Assembly: GCF_004193775.1 (NCBI RefSeq)
Contig: NC_041016.1
Coordinates: 43,077,522 to 43,141,521 of the forward strand
Reading direction: 5' to 3'
Source: Glycine soja
Lineage: Eukaryota; Streptophyta; Magnoliopsida; Fabales; Fabaceae
DNA: 64,000 nt
Part shown: piece after piece, positions 12,396 through 24,420 of the stretch
Position numbering within the stretch: the first letter of the stretch is position 1
Layout: each line of letters opens with the position of its first letter
Program-made: the position numbers and the translations under genes
Notes under the pieces: model-generated
The model's database searches: none
Told to the model about the DNA's origin: nothing
Seen by the model: the letters and a program-made list of their open reading frames with translations, nothing else

Positions 12396-13381
12396 TGATG
12401 CAATCCTACCCCCTAAGGGCACTGGATAGAAGAATCAAGGAAGATTGGGCTAGAGATGCTGGACAGGGCCCTAGGGTTCTTATAAGCCTTAAGGTAGATT
12501 TTGGGTCCGTGGGCTAAGTATGAGCCCACTTATCTTTGTACACATTAGATTAGGACTTCATTATTTTTCAGCCTTTCATTTAGGGCTCCATATTGTAGGG
12601 AGGGTATCCTAGTAATGTTGGATTTTTCAGCCCTTGTATTTTAGGGCACTTAGACTAGTTTTTGTATTAGGGGTAGTTTTGTAATTTTAAATGCATTAAG
12701 TGCATTATTTGATGTGTGTGTTGGGAGAGAAATTTAATTGAATTGGAAGAAGCCCAATCCAATTAAATTTTGGACCAGTCTAAGGGGAAGGTGAACATTT
12801 GTTTGCTACACCCCATTGTCACATCATATAGTCACACTTTATGTATGTGCTTCATGCTTTAAATGTCTTATGACACCTAAGTACACTTAATGGAGAATCT
12901 TGGACTTGATCTTGGATTAGTAGGCTGAACCATAGCTGAAATTCACTAATTCTAGTTAGTGAAATTTTGGCTCCAAATTTGGCTCCACAAATTCAAATTC
13001 AAATTCAAGTGAAATTTGAATAGAAATTCAAATTTTTCCTCCAATTTTGTGTGACACTTAGGCTATAAATAGAGATCTTGTGTGTGCATTTTTTCAACTT
13101 TGATCATTTGAGAAATTAGACTTCAAATTTTAGACTTCATTTGAGGCATAAAATTTGTGCTCCCTCTCTCCCTCTCCCTCCACTCATCTTCTCCTACCTT
13201 CAAGCTCGTATCCATGGTCTCCTATGGTGGTGAGCTTGTTCTTAACTCATCTTCTTCTTGAAGTGGCATCTCCAATCACCTTTCCTCCTTCTCCATTCTG
13301 CTACCATTGATCTTCAAGCAGCAAAAGACTCTATTGATGAAGAAGATTCAAGACCTACAAGCTCTACAAGGAGCTATATCA
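12396..13381 (+). repeat. 3' LTR of gypsy copy 1 (complete)
   Basis: Begins TGATGCAATCC immediately after a purine-rich tract (GGGCGAGGGGA) and ends GCTATATCA, so it has the TG...CA ends of an LTR and a length near 986 bp. It is the best template for the family's LTR in this window. Confidence 0.8.
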
Positions 13382-13669
13382 AACCAGATATCAGATATAT
13401 AATATAATGCATCTAAAACACATAAAAAAACAAATTAAATATAAATAAATATTAAAATATATTTTTCATCCTCTTAAAATTAGAAATGTTCATATTTCTT
13501 TATTGCAAAAAATTTAATGATTTTTTGGTTCTCATAATATTGAAATTTGGGGTATTTAGGCCCAAATCTATATTTTTTATTTAAATTTTAAAATATGATT
13601 TTTGGGACTAAAAATTGTCACAGTGTAAAAAAAAATCAAACACCACAAATTTTCATCCCATCCACCTTT

Positions 13670-13933
13670 CTCTTTTTATTGTACATTCTCATTCTCATAG
13701 ATGAGCCTCCCAAACACTGTATTCTCAACTCCCTCAAAGAAGCTTCCAAAGACCTTCACACCACCACCAACCCCTTCTCCTTCCACTCCAAAATCGGATC
13801 CCATGCCACCATCCACACTCTCCTCGACCTTGAAGCCAAGGCCTATGCCACCCTTTCCTCTGGCCCCTAATCAACACCATATGCAACCTCTCCTCCCTTT
13901 GAACCCTAATCTGCCAACTCCACAAGCACCACG
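13670..13933 (+). pseudogene. Gene fragment, 5' part, split by insertion
   Basis: A relatively GC-rich plus-strand stretch reads LIDEPPKHCILNSLKEASKD and DLEAKAYATLSSG. After one frame change at about 13865 it continues (PLINTICNLSSL) to the insertion point. I do not recognise the family. The continuation across the insertion at 17362 restores sensible coding sequence, showing that both parts were one exon before the insertion. Frame changes and stops make it non-functional. An alternative proline-rich frame (13701-13985) is probably a shadow. Confidence 0.4.
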
Positions 13934-16900
13934 TGTAAAAACCCTAGTTACTATTATGATTTATCTTAATTTATTTGCAAAATGATAAAGTAAAGGAAAT
14001 TAATTTAAAACGAATAACTTCTTAACATTGCTTTAAAGATGTTATTACTAGAGATCTTTTAAAATGACAAGTCATATTAGGATAATACTCGTTATACATA
14101 AAATAAGGCATCCATCAACATCATATATTTCAATAAGAACAATTTAGTTTATAAAATACTTAATTTCCATTAAACCAATACGAAACAATAAAAGTTCATT
14201 TGTAGAATCTCAATTATGCCTTGTTAAGCAACAACACTATACTATTATAACGCATGTTTACATTCCTGAAATTAAATACTTAATACATCTGAGTCACATA
14301 CAAAAGAATGATAACATCATGAGATTAAAACCTAATTTCCCTTCTTTTGTATAAGACAAGACTGAGACTCAGAGCAGTGACTCAAGGAAAATCCAACCCC
14401 CTCATATACCCACTTCAAAAGTCTCGAGGCATCATCAATAGATCATTCTTCTTCTCAAACAAGTACAACCACCTCTATAGTGCTCATCAAAGCTTTTCCA
14501 ACTGACCTTCATTGTTGGCATCAAGTCCTTCATCTTTCTCTAAAAGAAAAGAGTGTATAGAGTGAGTCACCCATCTCATCTAAAACCATAAGATACGACC
14601 TTATAGTAAAAAAATACATACTAACCACCACAAGGTGGTTCTCTCATGATCTCACTCGTAATTCTATTCATGTTTCCAACTGATACTTAACTTATCACAT
14701 AGTGGTCTTACACAATTTAAGTTAGATGACTATTGGTAGTACAACCTTTGCCATGATAATGATAGAGCTCAAACAAACATAGTTATGGCTCACATTTGTC
14801 GGGGTGACCAAATCGACACAGTGGAGTTGTAACCACAAACTCGACACCATACCCCCAAGAAATAGCAAGTCAATAATCTATCCCTCAGGTACCACTCTAT
14901 GAGATAATTCAATCTCTAAGGACCGACTCCTTAACAATTCTCCTCACTAGGATTGTCTTTATTTGTCCATGTGGGATTCTTCAATCACAAGTACTTGGCG
15001 GTGGTTGGAGAACAAAACATGAGGTCAAAGCCTCGCCTTCAACTCCTTAACACTGATTGAAAATCTCCACACTAGGTGATTATTTCAATCCCAAGTCTCA
15101 TTATTCATACTTAACACAAGCATAAATTCTCATACGACTACTTCCATGCTTACTTCTCTAACTAGAGTCCACGATTTTTCTTGCATTCCTCGAAATGTAT
15201 GTCTCCTCATTGTGCAATGTCACAAGTATATCGCATCCACCATAATTCTCACATCATTAAGGAAAGGCGGAATTCTTTTACTCTCCCTCCAATGAAGGTA
15301 CTAAATTATTTCAAGCACAACATATACCACAAGAAAATGCTTCAAGGCATCCTCACACATGCCATGAATTGGATTCATGTTCCATCCCACATTTTATTAA
15401 GTCTTATGCAATCGTTCATTCTCTCAAGATTATACATGTTTATCATGATTCATATTCTTTAGGAAAATTTACTAAGGCTTATTATAAGTTCAATTCTTGA
15501 GAATGCACTCCAATATGCAAAGGTATCTAAGTTTACTAAGTCCAATGATTTATCAGGTTCACACTGTTGTTAAGTATTTATTCATCATCACAATGAATCT
15601 TTCTTAAATCTTAATACTAAAGTTGAATTCTAATTTCTATGAATACACTAATGCATTGAGTCCATTTGTTTTTCCCTCTCAAGGATTTCATAATCCTTAG
15701 TCACACCAAACAATACTACATCAATATACAAGCACACATGAAATCAAGATTTCCAGCACACAATTTGCTCGAGGATCACAACTCCTCCCGATCTCTAGTT
15801 CACTCAACAATAATTCAATAATGACAATTACAAGAACTCAATTCACAATGATCAAAATTCATGTTAAAGTATAATGGTCTCTCTTAGGGGTACACTCATT
15901 CAATCACATTAAAGTATAATGATTCCAAGACTCATTTCAATGACAATTCAATAACAACAATTTAGAGTACAAGGAATTTATACCCAATTTGATTCAATTT
16001 CTAATTATCTATGCTTAGTAAAGGTAAATTCTTCTAACATAACATTTAAACCTATTTATGACATTTCAAAGCCTTCTACTATAAGGAAATTTAATTCAAA
16101 TCTATTTGGAAGTCATTCACAACAAATTTGGCAAAGAGTCACCCTTAAACGTCAGTCTGATTGCGCTTAAGTGTGATAGTCAGCCTTAACCACTAGTCAA
16201 ACCATGCTTAAGCGTCGTGCTTAATCCTTAATTACTTCCCACTCAAGCCTCATTGAATCACAGAAGCACCTTACATGTTCTGAAGATGAAGCTTAAGCCT
16301 GGGTTAACCCACACTTAAGACTGACTTTACTTGCCCTTAAGCCTCAACATTAGTACTCCTCTTCCTTCTGCAATTTGCCCTGCTTAAGCACGAATTACTC
16401 CACACTTAAGCATAAGCAACTGCAGAACTTTGAAAAAAGGTATTTCATCTTCCATGGTTTCCATATCAATCTTAATCAAATCCCATTCATAAGAAACATG
16501 TTACCACAACATTAAACACCCAAAATCACATAAATTTACAAGAAAATCTTAGCACAAGATTTAAAACAAAAGGAACCTAAAGTGTTGATTTATGTAGAGC
16601 TAAATTCTTATTCTCCTACAACATATTTAATTGAAGCTACTCCATAACCAACCAAGAAAATAAGAATAAGAAAGGTTAAACTCATCCATACCTCAGCTTG
16701 ATGCACACAAATGATGAAGAATGAATGATTTGAAGCTTCAAGACTCAAGAACTAAGAAACCAAGCAAGAACACTTCCTTCTCTCTTCCCCACAAGCTAAA
16801 CCAAGGGAGAAAACAAAATATCAAATGGGTTCAAGCACCCATTGGTTCTTAGGCTACCCCATGAGACAAGGACACTTGATTGAAAGAAATTCTAATGGAA

Positions 16901-17361
16901 AGGGGAGAGAGAGAGAGAAAGAGCTGAACATGTGATGCTAGGCCATATTAGGTTAATTTTTCTTTTGAAATTGTTTCTATATATGGCTAAGATAGGATTT
17001 AGACATAAAAAAGGAAACTTTGCTTTTACTGATTGAAGTAAATCCCTAGTTAATTATCATGGGTAATGATGTGATGCTAATTATACAAATTAAAGAGTAA
17101 TCACAAATAACCATACACAAAGTAAATCTATAGAGTGTGGATTTACATTGTCTAAACTTACACATGTAAGAATCATGTTCTAAAGAAATTCTAATTTCCA
17201 CTAAACATATCACATAAAATAACATGCATATAATTAAAATTTTAAATCAACTACTTGAATTAAATTTCCTTTGTAATTAATTTTTTATGTCAATTATATT
17301 TTTACAGATTACGCAACACAAAATTTTCTATAATAAGAGATGTAATTTTTAAGGTGTTACA
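13934..17361 (-). mobile_element. LTR-type insertion, probably a solo LTR, TSD CCACG
   Basis: The 3428-bp segment begins TGTAAAAACC and ends GGTGTTACA on the plus strand. Read from the other side it starts TGTAACACC, a common start for plant gypsy LTRs. Directly outside lie identical CCACG pentamers (13929-13933 and 17362-17366), the 5-bp duplication left by LTR-element integration. I found no internal copy of either end, no primer site and no polyprotein, so it is best read as one long LTR left by recombination, on the minus strand by its TGTAACACC end. Clusters of CTTAAG-containing short repeats occur at about 16146-16410. Confidence 0.65.
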
Positions 17362-17590
17362 CCACGACTACTCTCCCCGATCCCTCCACCACCACCATGT
17401 CACCAACACCAAAATCACCCACATCACACATGTCGTTGAATTTTAAATCCAATCCTACATCAACCACCTCAACATTCACGATCTCATTGACATGCTTCAA
17501 GAACAACCTTCCCACGACATAGAGGAGCAACTTAAGGTTCTTGTCGAGTTTCGACAAAGGCTATCCCATGGTTTCAATTTGGAGTTCTAG
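17362..17590 (+). pseudogene. Gene fragment, 3' part, split by insertion
   Basis: Continues the fragment ending at 13933. Plus-strand reading gives DYSPRSLHHHHVTNTKITHI, then NHLNIHDLIDMLQEQPSHDI and EEQLKVLVEFRQRLSHGF, with in-frame stops inside. The helical, charged character suggests a soluble protein, but no family could be named. The 66-codon frame on the opposite strand (17357-17557) is a shadow. Confidence 0.4.
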
Positions 17591-18474
17591 GATTTGATTC
17601 TAAGAGTGAAGGTGTTCACACCCTGAATTCAATTATTGTGGTTTTGATTTAATTTGTGATTTTGAGGTTGTGGTTTAATGGGGTTCAAATAAGATGAAGA
17701 AGGTTAGCAAAAAGGAATTCATAAATTTCTGACAATTTTTTGCAATTTGTAACAATTTTTAACCACCAAAAATTGTAAGAGAGTGGTAAACAATGAGACC
17801 AATGAAGGAGTGACACATAAGAAATAGAGTAACATGTAGCTATGAGAAATCAACCATGCCTAGCTCTAGGGCAAAAAATAGTATATTTTAATTTTGTAAG
17901 GACAAAAAGGTACTAAAAATTTTACAAGGACGAAATTCAAATATTTCTAAATTGATGAGAATAAAAAACATATTTTAATCATATAAAAATTGACTTTCGA
18001 TATGTTACAAAGACAAGTATCGGAATATCCTACGACTTACTATGACTTAAACGAGCAGCTGCAAAAGATTCCATTACTTTTAGCAAAACATGGATATAAT
18101 GAAACCAACTGCTAAATGTATATGAAATAACATCCAACTTTCTCGTGGCTCTAATTCCCTCATCCCACAACATTTTTTGCATGATGATATGCAGAAGATA
18201 AGATATTGTCCTAAGAAATTAAAATAAGATGAGACTTGTCATGCAGTAATTAACAAGAGAACATAAAACAAAAAATGAACTAGACTTCCATATGCATAAA
18301 TGAAGACATAACCTACATCAGAAGGGTATTATTTCAACTTTGGCATCTTAAACTCAATATGTTAAAAATTCTAATAGTTAAGACAAGCATCCTCAAATAG
18401 ACTTTGTTAAAAGATATAAAACCTTGATAGTTAAGACCAACAACCTCAATAACTTAAGAGGGATAGGCTTATAA
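17591..18474. other. AT-rich DNA without recognised features
   Basis: Contains the outer part of the foldback arm up to 17979 and then unassigned sequence. Two similar pieces, TTCTAATAGTTAAGACAAGC (18370) and CTTGATAGTTAAGACCAAC (18423), form a loose local duplication. Confidence 0.4.
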
Positions 18475-19461
18475 TGTACAAGAAGCAGCAATCAATTTAA
18501 TAATGTTCTTTAAACATGCAAGACAAAATTGATTGCAACACAATAAATGAGATAAAGGAAGAGAGAATGCAAACTCAATTTTATACTGGTTCAACAAATT
18601 CTATGCCTACGTTCAGTACTCAAGCAACCCACTAGAGATTTTCCACTCCCTTTGTAAAAATCCGTTTACAAAGTCTAAATCACACAGGGACAACCCATCC
18701 CTTGTGTTCAGGAACCTTACAACTTAAGAGACCCTTAGTCCCTTAATCAATCCCTTTGAATGAGAAGAAAGAAGAAGAAGTTTCTCTCTTTAATAGAAGG
18801 ATATTACAATTGAAGTCCATGGATGAACTCCTAATGGATTTGCAAGTGTTTGCCCAAGAGTTTCTTTTGAGAGAGCATTTGGCAATGCAGTTCTCTTGGA
18901 ATCTCTCTCATTTTCTTTTGAGAGGATAAGACAATTTGGACCAACAAAACTCTCTCTCCAAAATTCGTGCCTAAGTCACCTATTTATAGGCCTTTGATGG
19001 TCATTCACAAATCCAATCAAAAGATGTGACTGTTGGCAGATTTTCTGAAAACCCTCCACTGGTAATCGATTACAATGTTTGTGTAATTGATTACACAGTT
19101 ATAATTTGAAGAGTCATAACTTTTGAATTAGAATTTCAGGAGTTTCGTTGCTGGTAATTGATTACAAACATATGGTAATCGATTACATGTTCAAAATTCA
19201 AATTCAAACCTTTTTCAACAGCTTTTTTTCATTCTTCCCTTCTGGTAATCGATTACACTTCCTAGTAATCGATTACCAAAGCCTTGCATGACTTTGAAAC
19301 TCTTCTTTTTTAGGCAAGGCTCTCTCCTTAGTGAATCTTGAAACAAGGCTTTGATTGTTGAAGCAATCTTGAATTAATCTTGAAGCAAATGCTATCCTTT
19401 GAAGTGGCCTTGTTTGATTCTTCTTTGGCATCATCAAAATTCATGTATTCATACATTCACA
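18475..19461 (-). mobile_element. LTR fragment rich in GTAATCGATTAC palindromes (SIRE-like)
   Basis: The plus strand ends in CATTCACA at 19461, which read in reverse is an LTR-like TGTGAATG start. The segment contains six copies of GTAATCGATTAC or its one-base variant GTAATTGATTAC at 19062, 19083, 19154, 19175, 19245 and 19265, and a TATA-like CCTATTTATAGG. From memory, this palindrome is common in soybean retroelement LTRs, including SIRE-type copia elements; the family name is therefore tentative. The left boundary is approximate. The right boundary abuts the truncated gypsy LTR exactly. Confidence 0.5.
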
Positions 19462-20197
19462 GTATTTTAGGGCACCTAGACTATTTTTTGTATTAGGGGT
19501 AATTTTGTAATTTCACATGTATTAAGTGAATATTTGATGTGTGTGTTGGGATATAAATTTAATTGAATTAGGAGAAGCTCAATCCAATTAAATTTTAGAG
19601 GGGGAGGTGAGCATTTGCTTGCTACACCCCATTGCCACATCATATAGTCACACTTTGTGCATGTCCTTCATACTTTACATGCCTCATGACACCTAAGCAC
19701 ACTTAGTGTAGATTTTTGAACTTGATCTTGGATTGGTGGGTTGAACCATAGCTAAAATTCACTAATCATAATTAGTGAAATTTTGGCTCCAAAATTTGGC
19801 TCCACAAATTCAATTTCAAATTCAAGTGAAATTTGAATAGAAGTTTAAATTTTCCTCCAATTTTATGTGACACTTAGGCTATAAATAGAGGTCATGTGTG
19901 TGCATTTTTTCAAATTTTATCATTTGAGGATTATACTTCAAAGTTTAGACCTCATTTGAGGCACAAAATTTCGTGCTCCTTCTCTCCCTTTCTCTCCATC
20001 CATTTTCTCCTACCTTCAACCTCTTATCCACGGCTTCCTATGGTGGTGAGCTTCTTCTTGACTCATCTTCTTCTTGAAGTGGAATCTCCAATCATCTTTC
20101 TTCCATCTCCATTTCACTGCCATTGACCTTCAATAAGCAAAGGACTCCATTGATGAAGAAGATCCAAGGCCTACAAGCTTCACATAGAGCTACATCA
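19462..20197 (+). repeat. 5' LTR of gypsy copy 2 (5'-truncated)
   Basis: Starts in the middle of the family LTR at GTATTTTAGGGCACC (compare 7240 and 12635) and ends GCTACATCA. TATA-like GGCTATAAATAGAGG is conserved at about 19878. Confidence 0.85.
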
Positions 20198-20199
20198 TG

Positions 20200-20212
20200 T
20201 GGTATCATGAGC
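20200..20212 (+). other. Primer binding site, gypsy copy 2
   Basis: TGGTATCATGAGC, the tRNA-iMet-type site TGGTATCAGAGC with one inserted T, two bases after the LTR end. Confidence 0.8.
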
Positions 20213-22069
20213 ATCTTCGTCTAGGTGATGATGTTCTTTTGCTTCCTCTATCTTTTTGTTCGGCCAATTCACTTTAATTCATTATGCTTCATCTTATTTA
20301 CCATGTATATCCTCTATTGTGTTGTGGTTTGGTGCTGTTTAGAGTATATTCAAAAAAATAAACCGATTAAACCTTAGATCTACATTTGTTCTTACATTTC
20401 TATGGTTCGAATTTTATAGATCTACTCTTGAATCATGTTTTTGTGTTGATTTTAGGTTCTATCATTTTTCAGTCATAATGTTCTTGTGATGAACCTTTAG
20501 ATCTAAATTTTCTTCCAAAATATTGATTAGAAAAAAAACACAAAAATCTAAGTGTAAATCACTTAATCCATGTTGTCTTAGAGTCATGTTTAGTCATAAT
20601 AACTATCACATTATGTTCTAAGTTTGTGTTGAATTTTGATTTTGTTGATTGAACTCTAGATACATTTGTTCATGTATTCTTGTCATTCTTAGCCTGTCTT
20701 TTGAATTTTGAGTCTAATTTATGCATGTTATTCAGTTCATAACATGTTCTAAATCAATTCCTAGAAGTAGTCTTGTTGTTGAACTTTGTTTTGTTTTCTA
20801 AGTTTCCTATATGATGCCTATGGAGAAATTGAGTTGTGGTGCTGAGTTGTGGCTGGATTTGTTAATCAAAATAAGTCTTAAGCTCTCTTGAATTGTTTTA
20901 TTTAGGACAATTGAGCATAAGCAAACAAATTGTAATTATCCAAGCCTTAAGCAACAAAAACATTACTCTTGATTTCTAGGTTGAAATCGCTGGTGCTAGC
21001 AGCTTGCACATATGAACTTGTAAAAATTACTTCGAATTGGTTACATCGAATTATGAGATAAAATTTTTACTAAATTTTCTAGACATATGGAAAAAATTAT
21101 AAAAAAAGAACCAAGTGATTTGGATAAAAGGAAAAAAAAATCACACAAGTTGATAGGAAAATCAGTGTCCAAGAAAAAAAGTGAAATAGAAGTATGTTTG
21201 TTGTTTTGGATCGAAATTTGTTCTATAATTGGTGTCTTTTTTATACCAATCTTAGTTTAGAAATTTCAAGTGAAAATTATTGTGAAAACAAGTGGCAAAA
21301 CTAGAGGTATCTTGAGTTTTTTTTTTTTGTTTTTTTACTCTACTCTAGAACCATTCTAGGTTTCTCTTTGAGTCCTAGCTTGCTTTTGTGTGCTTTTCAT
21401 TGCTTTAATTGTTGAATAATCCTTGAAAATTTGTCTTGTTAAAACTCTATTGGTTTAACTTTCATTTCATTTTTTGGTCTTTGGTTATTGCTTGTCTCTT
21501 TGTTTCCTTGTTTGTGAGTTTCCATAAAGGGAATTGGAAAGGAGGATTGGTGCCATTTCTTGAAGAATTTGAGTCAAGAAGCAAGGGTCCAACCACCTTA
21601 ATAGCTATTGGACTAAGAAGCACTCCAAATTGAGTGAATCTACAAAGAGAGAACAACCACCAAAATTAAGGACCTTTTTGTAATTGGCAATTTACTTACC
21701 TTTATTGCTTTCAAATTTTGTAACAAAAAGGCCTTTCATTGGAAGTGTGTTAGGAGCCTCCAATAGATTACCAAACTTTCATTTGTGTGTAATAATTTTA
21801 GGTAATTTTCCCTTAGGATAGTGTGTGTTTTGTTCGGAACCTTAAATGTGGTGATCCAAACACTCCTAGGATCCGCCTAGTTTACATTTCTTGCACTTTA
21901 ATTTCTTGCTTACTTTCATAGCTTATTTTCTTTACTAGTCACACCTAGTTTATCTTGTAATTACATACTACTTTCTTCTTGCTTATCACGCTTATCTTGA
22001 GTTCTTTTGAACCCTAAATTTTACCTTTTAATACCCCCAACAAGAAAGAACCACAACTTAGGAACGAAC
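20213..22069 (+). other. Leader of gypsy copy 2
   Basis: Long untranslated-looking region similar to 7964-9781, best conserved to about 20970. Frames at 21436-21633 and its antisense counterpart are not conserved in copy 1. Confidence 0.6.
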
Positions 22070-24420
22070 ATGAGTCATTATTCATCTAGTGTTAATGGTG
22101 AGTGTACTAGTCATAAGGATCCTCTATCTAGAATCTTAGATTATTTGAGTTCCCTTAAGTTATGGAAAGAAAAACTAGAAAGAAAAGAAAAAGGAAAAGA
22201 GAGGGTAGAAATAAATAAAGATGAGAGAGAACAAATAGGAGAGGAAGAAAGAAGAAAAATAATGAAAGAAATGAAAAGAGAAAAACACACCTCCTATAGT
22301 AGTCATGACTCTTGCAAGAGTTTAAGTGAAGAACTTAGCGACTATTATAGAGGGCGCCATAGTTCACATACTAAACATCATTCCAAAAGAAGAGAAAAGG
22401 ATAGAAGGTCTCAAGAGGTTAACACTAGCCTCCCATATTTCCATGGAAAAGATAATGTTAAAGCCTACTTATATTGGGAAATGAAGGTTGAACAACTCTT
22501 TGCTTGTGATCATATTAGCAAAGAGAGAAAAGTTCCATTGGCTACCCTTAGCTTTCAAGGGTATGTCCTCTATTGGTGGACTTCCCTTGTTAGGGAATGA
22601 AGAGTTCATGGGAATCCTCTAGAAGAGTATTGGAATGATTTTAAGAGTGTCATTAGGAAGAGGCACATTCCCCCCTACTATGAAAGGGAGCTTATGAACA
22701 AGCTCTAAAGGCTTAGACAAGGGAGTATAAGTGTTGAAGAATATAGACAACAAATAGAACTACTCCTTTTAAGAGCTGGACTTAGGAAGAAGGAAAGAAT
22801 AAGCATAGCTAGGTTCCTTAGTGGGCTTAATATGGAAGTGAGGGACAAGGTTGAACTCCTTCCATATAGGGACTTAGATGAGCTAGTAAGACTTTGTACA
22901 AGAGTGGAGCAACAACTTAAAAGAAAGGCTTCTTCAAAATCTTATTGCTTTCACTCTTATCCAAGGAAGAACCAAGCCCAAGGAATTTTGGGGCTGCACC
23001 TTCAAAACCCAAGGAAAATAAGGGTAAGACCATAGAGAAATCCCCCCATAAGACTAGTTCCCAAGAAAGGACTAGCAACATTAAATGCTTCATATGTCTT
23101 GGGAGAGGTCACATTGTCTCTCACTGTCCCACAAAGAAAACCATAATTATGAGGGGTCAAGACATTTATAGTAGTCAAGAGGAGACTATTTCTTCCCCTT
23201 CCTCTAGTGGAAATGAAGATGAAGTAAGGGGTGAAGAGTCTAGTGAGGAAGTCTACCCCCATGACGAAGGTGACCTCCTAATGTTTAGAAGGCTCCTTGG
23301 AGGTCAATCTTGTGATCTATCTCAATCCCAAAGAGATAACATCTTTCATACAAGATGCAAAATTTTAGATAAAATTTGTTTTGTCATTGTGAATAGTGGA
23401 TCTTGTTGCAATTGTTGTAGCACAAGATTAGTTTCCAAGTTGAACCTCACTATCATTCCCCACCCAAAACCTTATAAACTTCAATGGCTCAATGAGCAAG
23501 GGGAAATGATAGTTAACCAACAAGTGAAGGTACCTTTTTCCATTGGGATATATAAGGATGAATTTAATTGTGATATAGTTCCCATGGAGGCAGGGCATCT
23601 TCTTTTAGGAAGGTCGTGACAATTTAATAGGAAGATCATTTACAATGGCCTAACTAATGAGATTACCTTCACCCATCTTGGCCCTAAATTTGTGTTGCAT
23701 CCTCAAAGACCTTCACAGGTGGCCAAAGATCAACTAACTATGAAAGATAAAAGGGGTGAGGAAGAAAAACAAAAGAAAAAGAAGGATAGTAAGACCTTGT
23801 CTTCAAAGGCCAATGGGAAGGGAAAAGAGGAAAAGGATTCCTCCAAGAAGATTGTTAAGCAGGAAAATCATTTTACAACAAAAGGTGATATCAAAAGAGC
23901 ACTCCTTCTTAAACAATCTTTCTACCTTCTCCTATCAAGGGAAACATCCCTTAGCACTGCCATACCTCTTGAGCTTGAGGTTATTCCTCAAGTAAAGGAG
24001 TTCTTGGATGAGGGTTTGGTTCATAAGAGCTTAACTCCTTGTGCTTTGTTGGTGCTCAAAATAGGTATTATGAGACACCGAATCCCTATGATAGGTGGTA
24101 TGATGAATGTGTTGAGTGGTGCAACCCTCTTTTGTAAAATCACCCATGCATCCAACATCTTCATGATTCATATACATAGGGACTCATTAGGTAGGTTTGT
24201 TCTTATTTTTAGTTTCAATACAAACTTAGGTGCTCATATGGGATACCTTAGGTTTGTCATACCTTAGGCTTGTCATACTTTTTGGTAGGTTTGTCCTTAG
24301 TTTTTTAAATAATGATTAAGGAGTTCCCACGGACCCTAAGAGAATAAAGGTCATTCCTGAGTGGCCCACCCCACCAAGTATAAGGAAAATTTGGGGTTTT
24401 CATGACTTAACAAACTTTTA
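22070..24420 (+). pseudogene. Broken gag-pol of gypsy copy 2
   Basis: The likely gag start is ATG at 22070 (MSHYSSSVNGEC), in the position where copy 1 has ATG-TGA. The gag N-terminus is open to 22600, ending WWTSLVRE then TGA; gag continues in the same protein sense (DKVELLPYRDLDELVRLCTR, about 22840). An intact zinc knuckle CFICLGRGHIVSHC (CX2CX4HX4C, about 23086-23128) follows. The protease motif reads VNSGSC (about 23386-23405), so the catalytic Asp is replaced by Asn. The RT N-terminus (LELEVIPQVKEFL) and end (AHMGYLRFV) flank the same internal deletion as in copy 1. RNase H and integrase are missing. Confidence 0.8.

Larger units (their letters stand above)
7038..13381 (+). mobile_element. 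Ty3/gypsy LTR retrotransposon, copy 1 (non-autonomous, decayed)
   Basis: Element of about 6.3 kb: a 5' LTR lacking its outer end (7038-7949), a tRNA-Met-type primer site, a leader of about 1.8 kb, a broken gag-protease-partial RT region, a purine-rich tract directly before TGATGCAATCC, and a complete 3' LTR (12396-13381). RNase H beyond its first motif and the whole integrase are absent, and the RT is internally deleted. A second member of the family lies at 19462-25018 in the same orientation. No TSD can be read because the 5' end is incomplete. Confidence 0.85.
13451..17979. mobile_element. Candidate foldback element with nested insertion
   Basis: A segment at 13451-13500 (ATTAAAATATATTTTTCATC...) is an imperfect inverted repeat of 17930-17979 (ending ...ATAAAAAACATATTTTAAT). 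Without the nested 3.4-kb insertion (13934-17361) the unit would be about 1.1 kb with the gene-like fragment in the middle, the layout of a captured-gene DNA element. I could not read a convincing target duplication at its edges, so the boundaries are provisional. Confidence 0.4.

Noticed and set aside
13701..13985. Proline/serine-rich plus-strand frame resembling an extensin-like protein
   Set aside because: The neighbouring frame continues sensibly across the insertion at 13934-17361, and this one runs into the LTR; probably a shadow.
19062..19276. Regularly recurring 12-bp repeat that might suggest a CRISPR-like array
   Set aside because: Spacing is irregular (about 20-70 bp), the unit is a short palindrome, and the context is a plant LTR.
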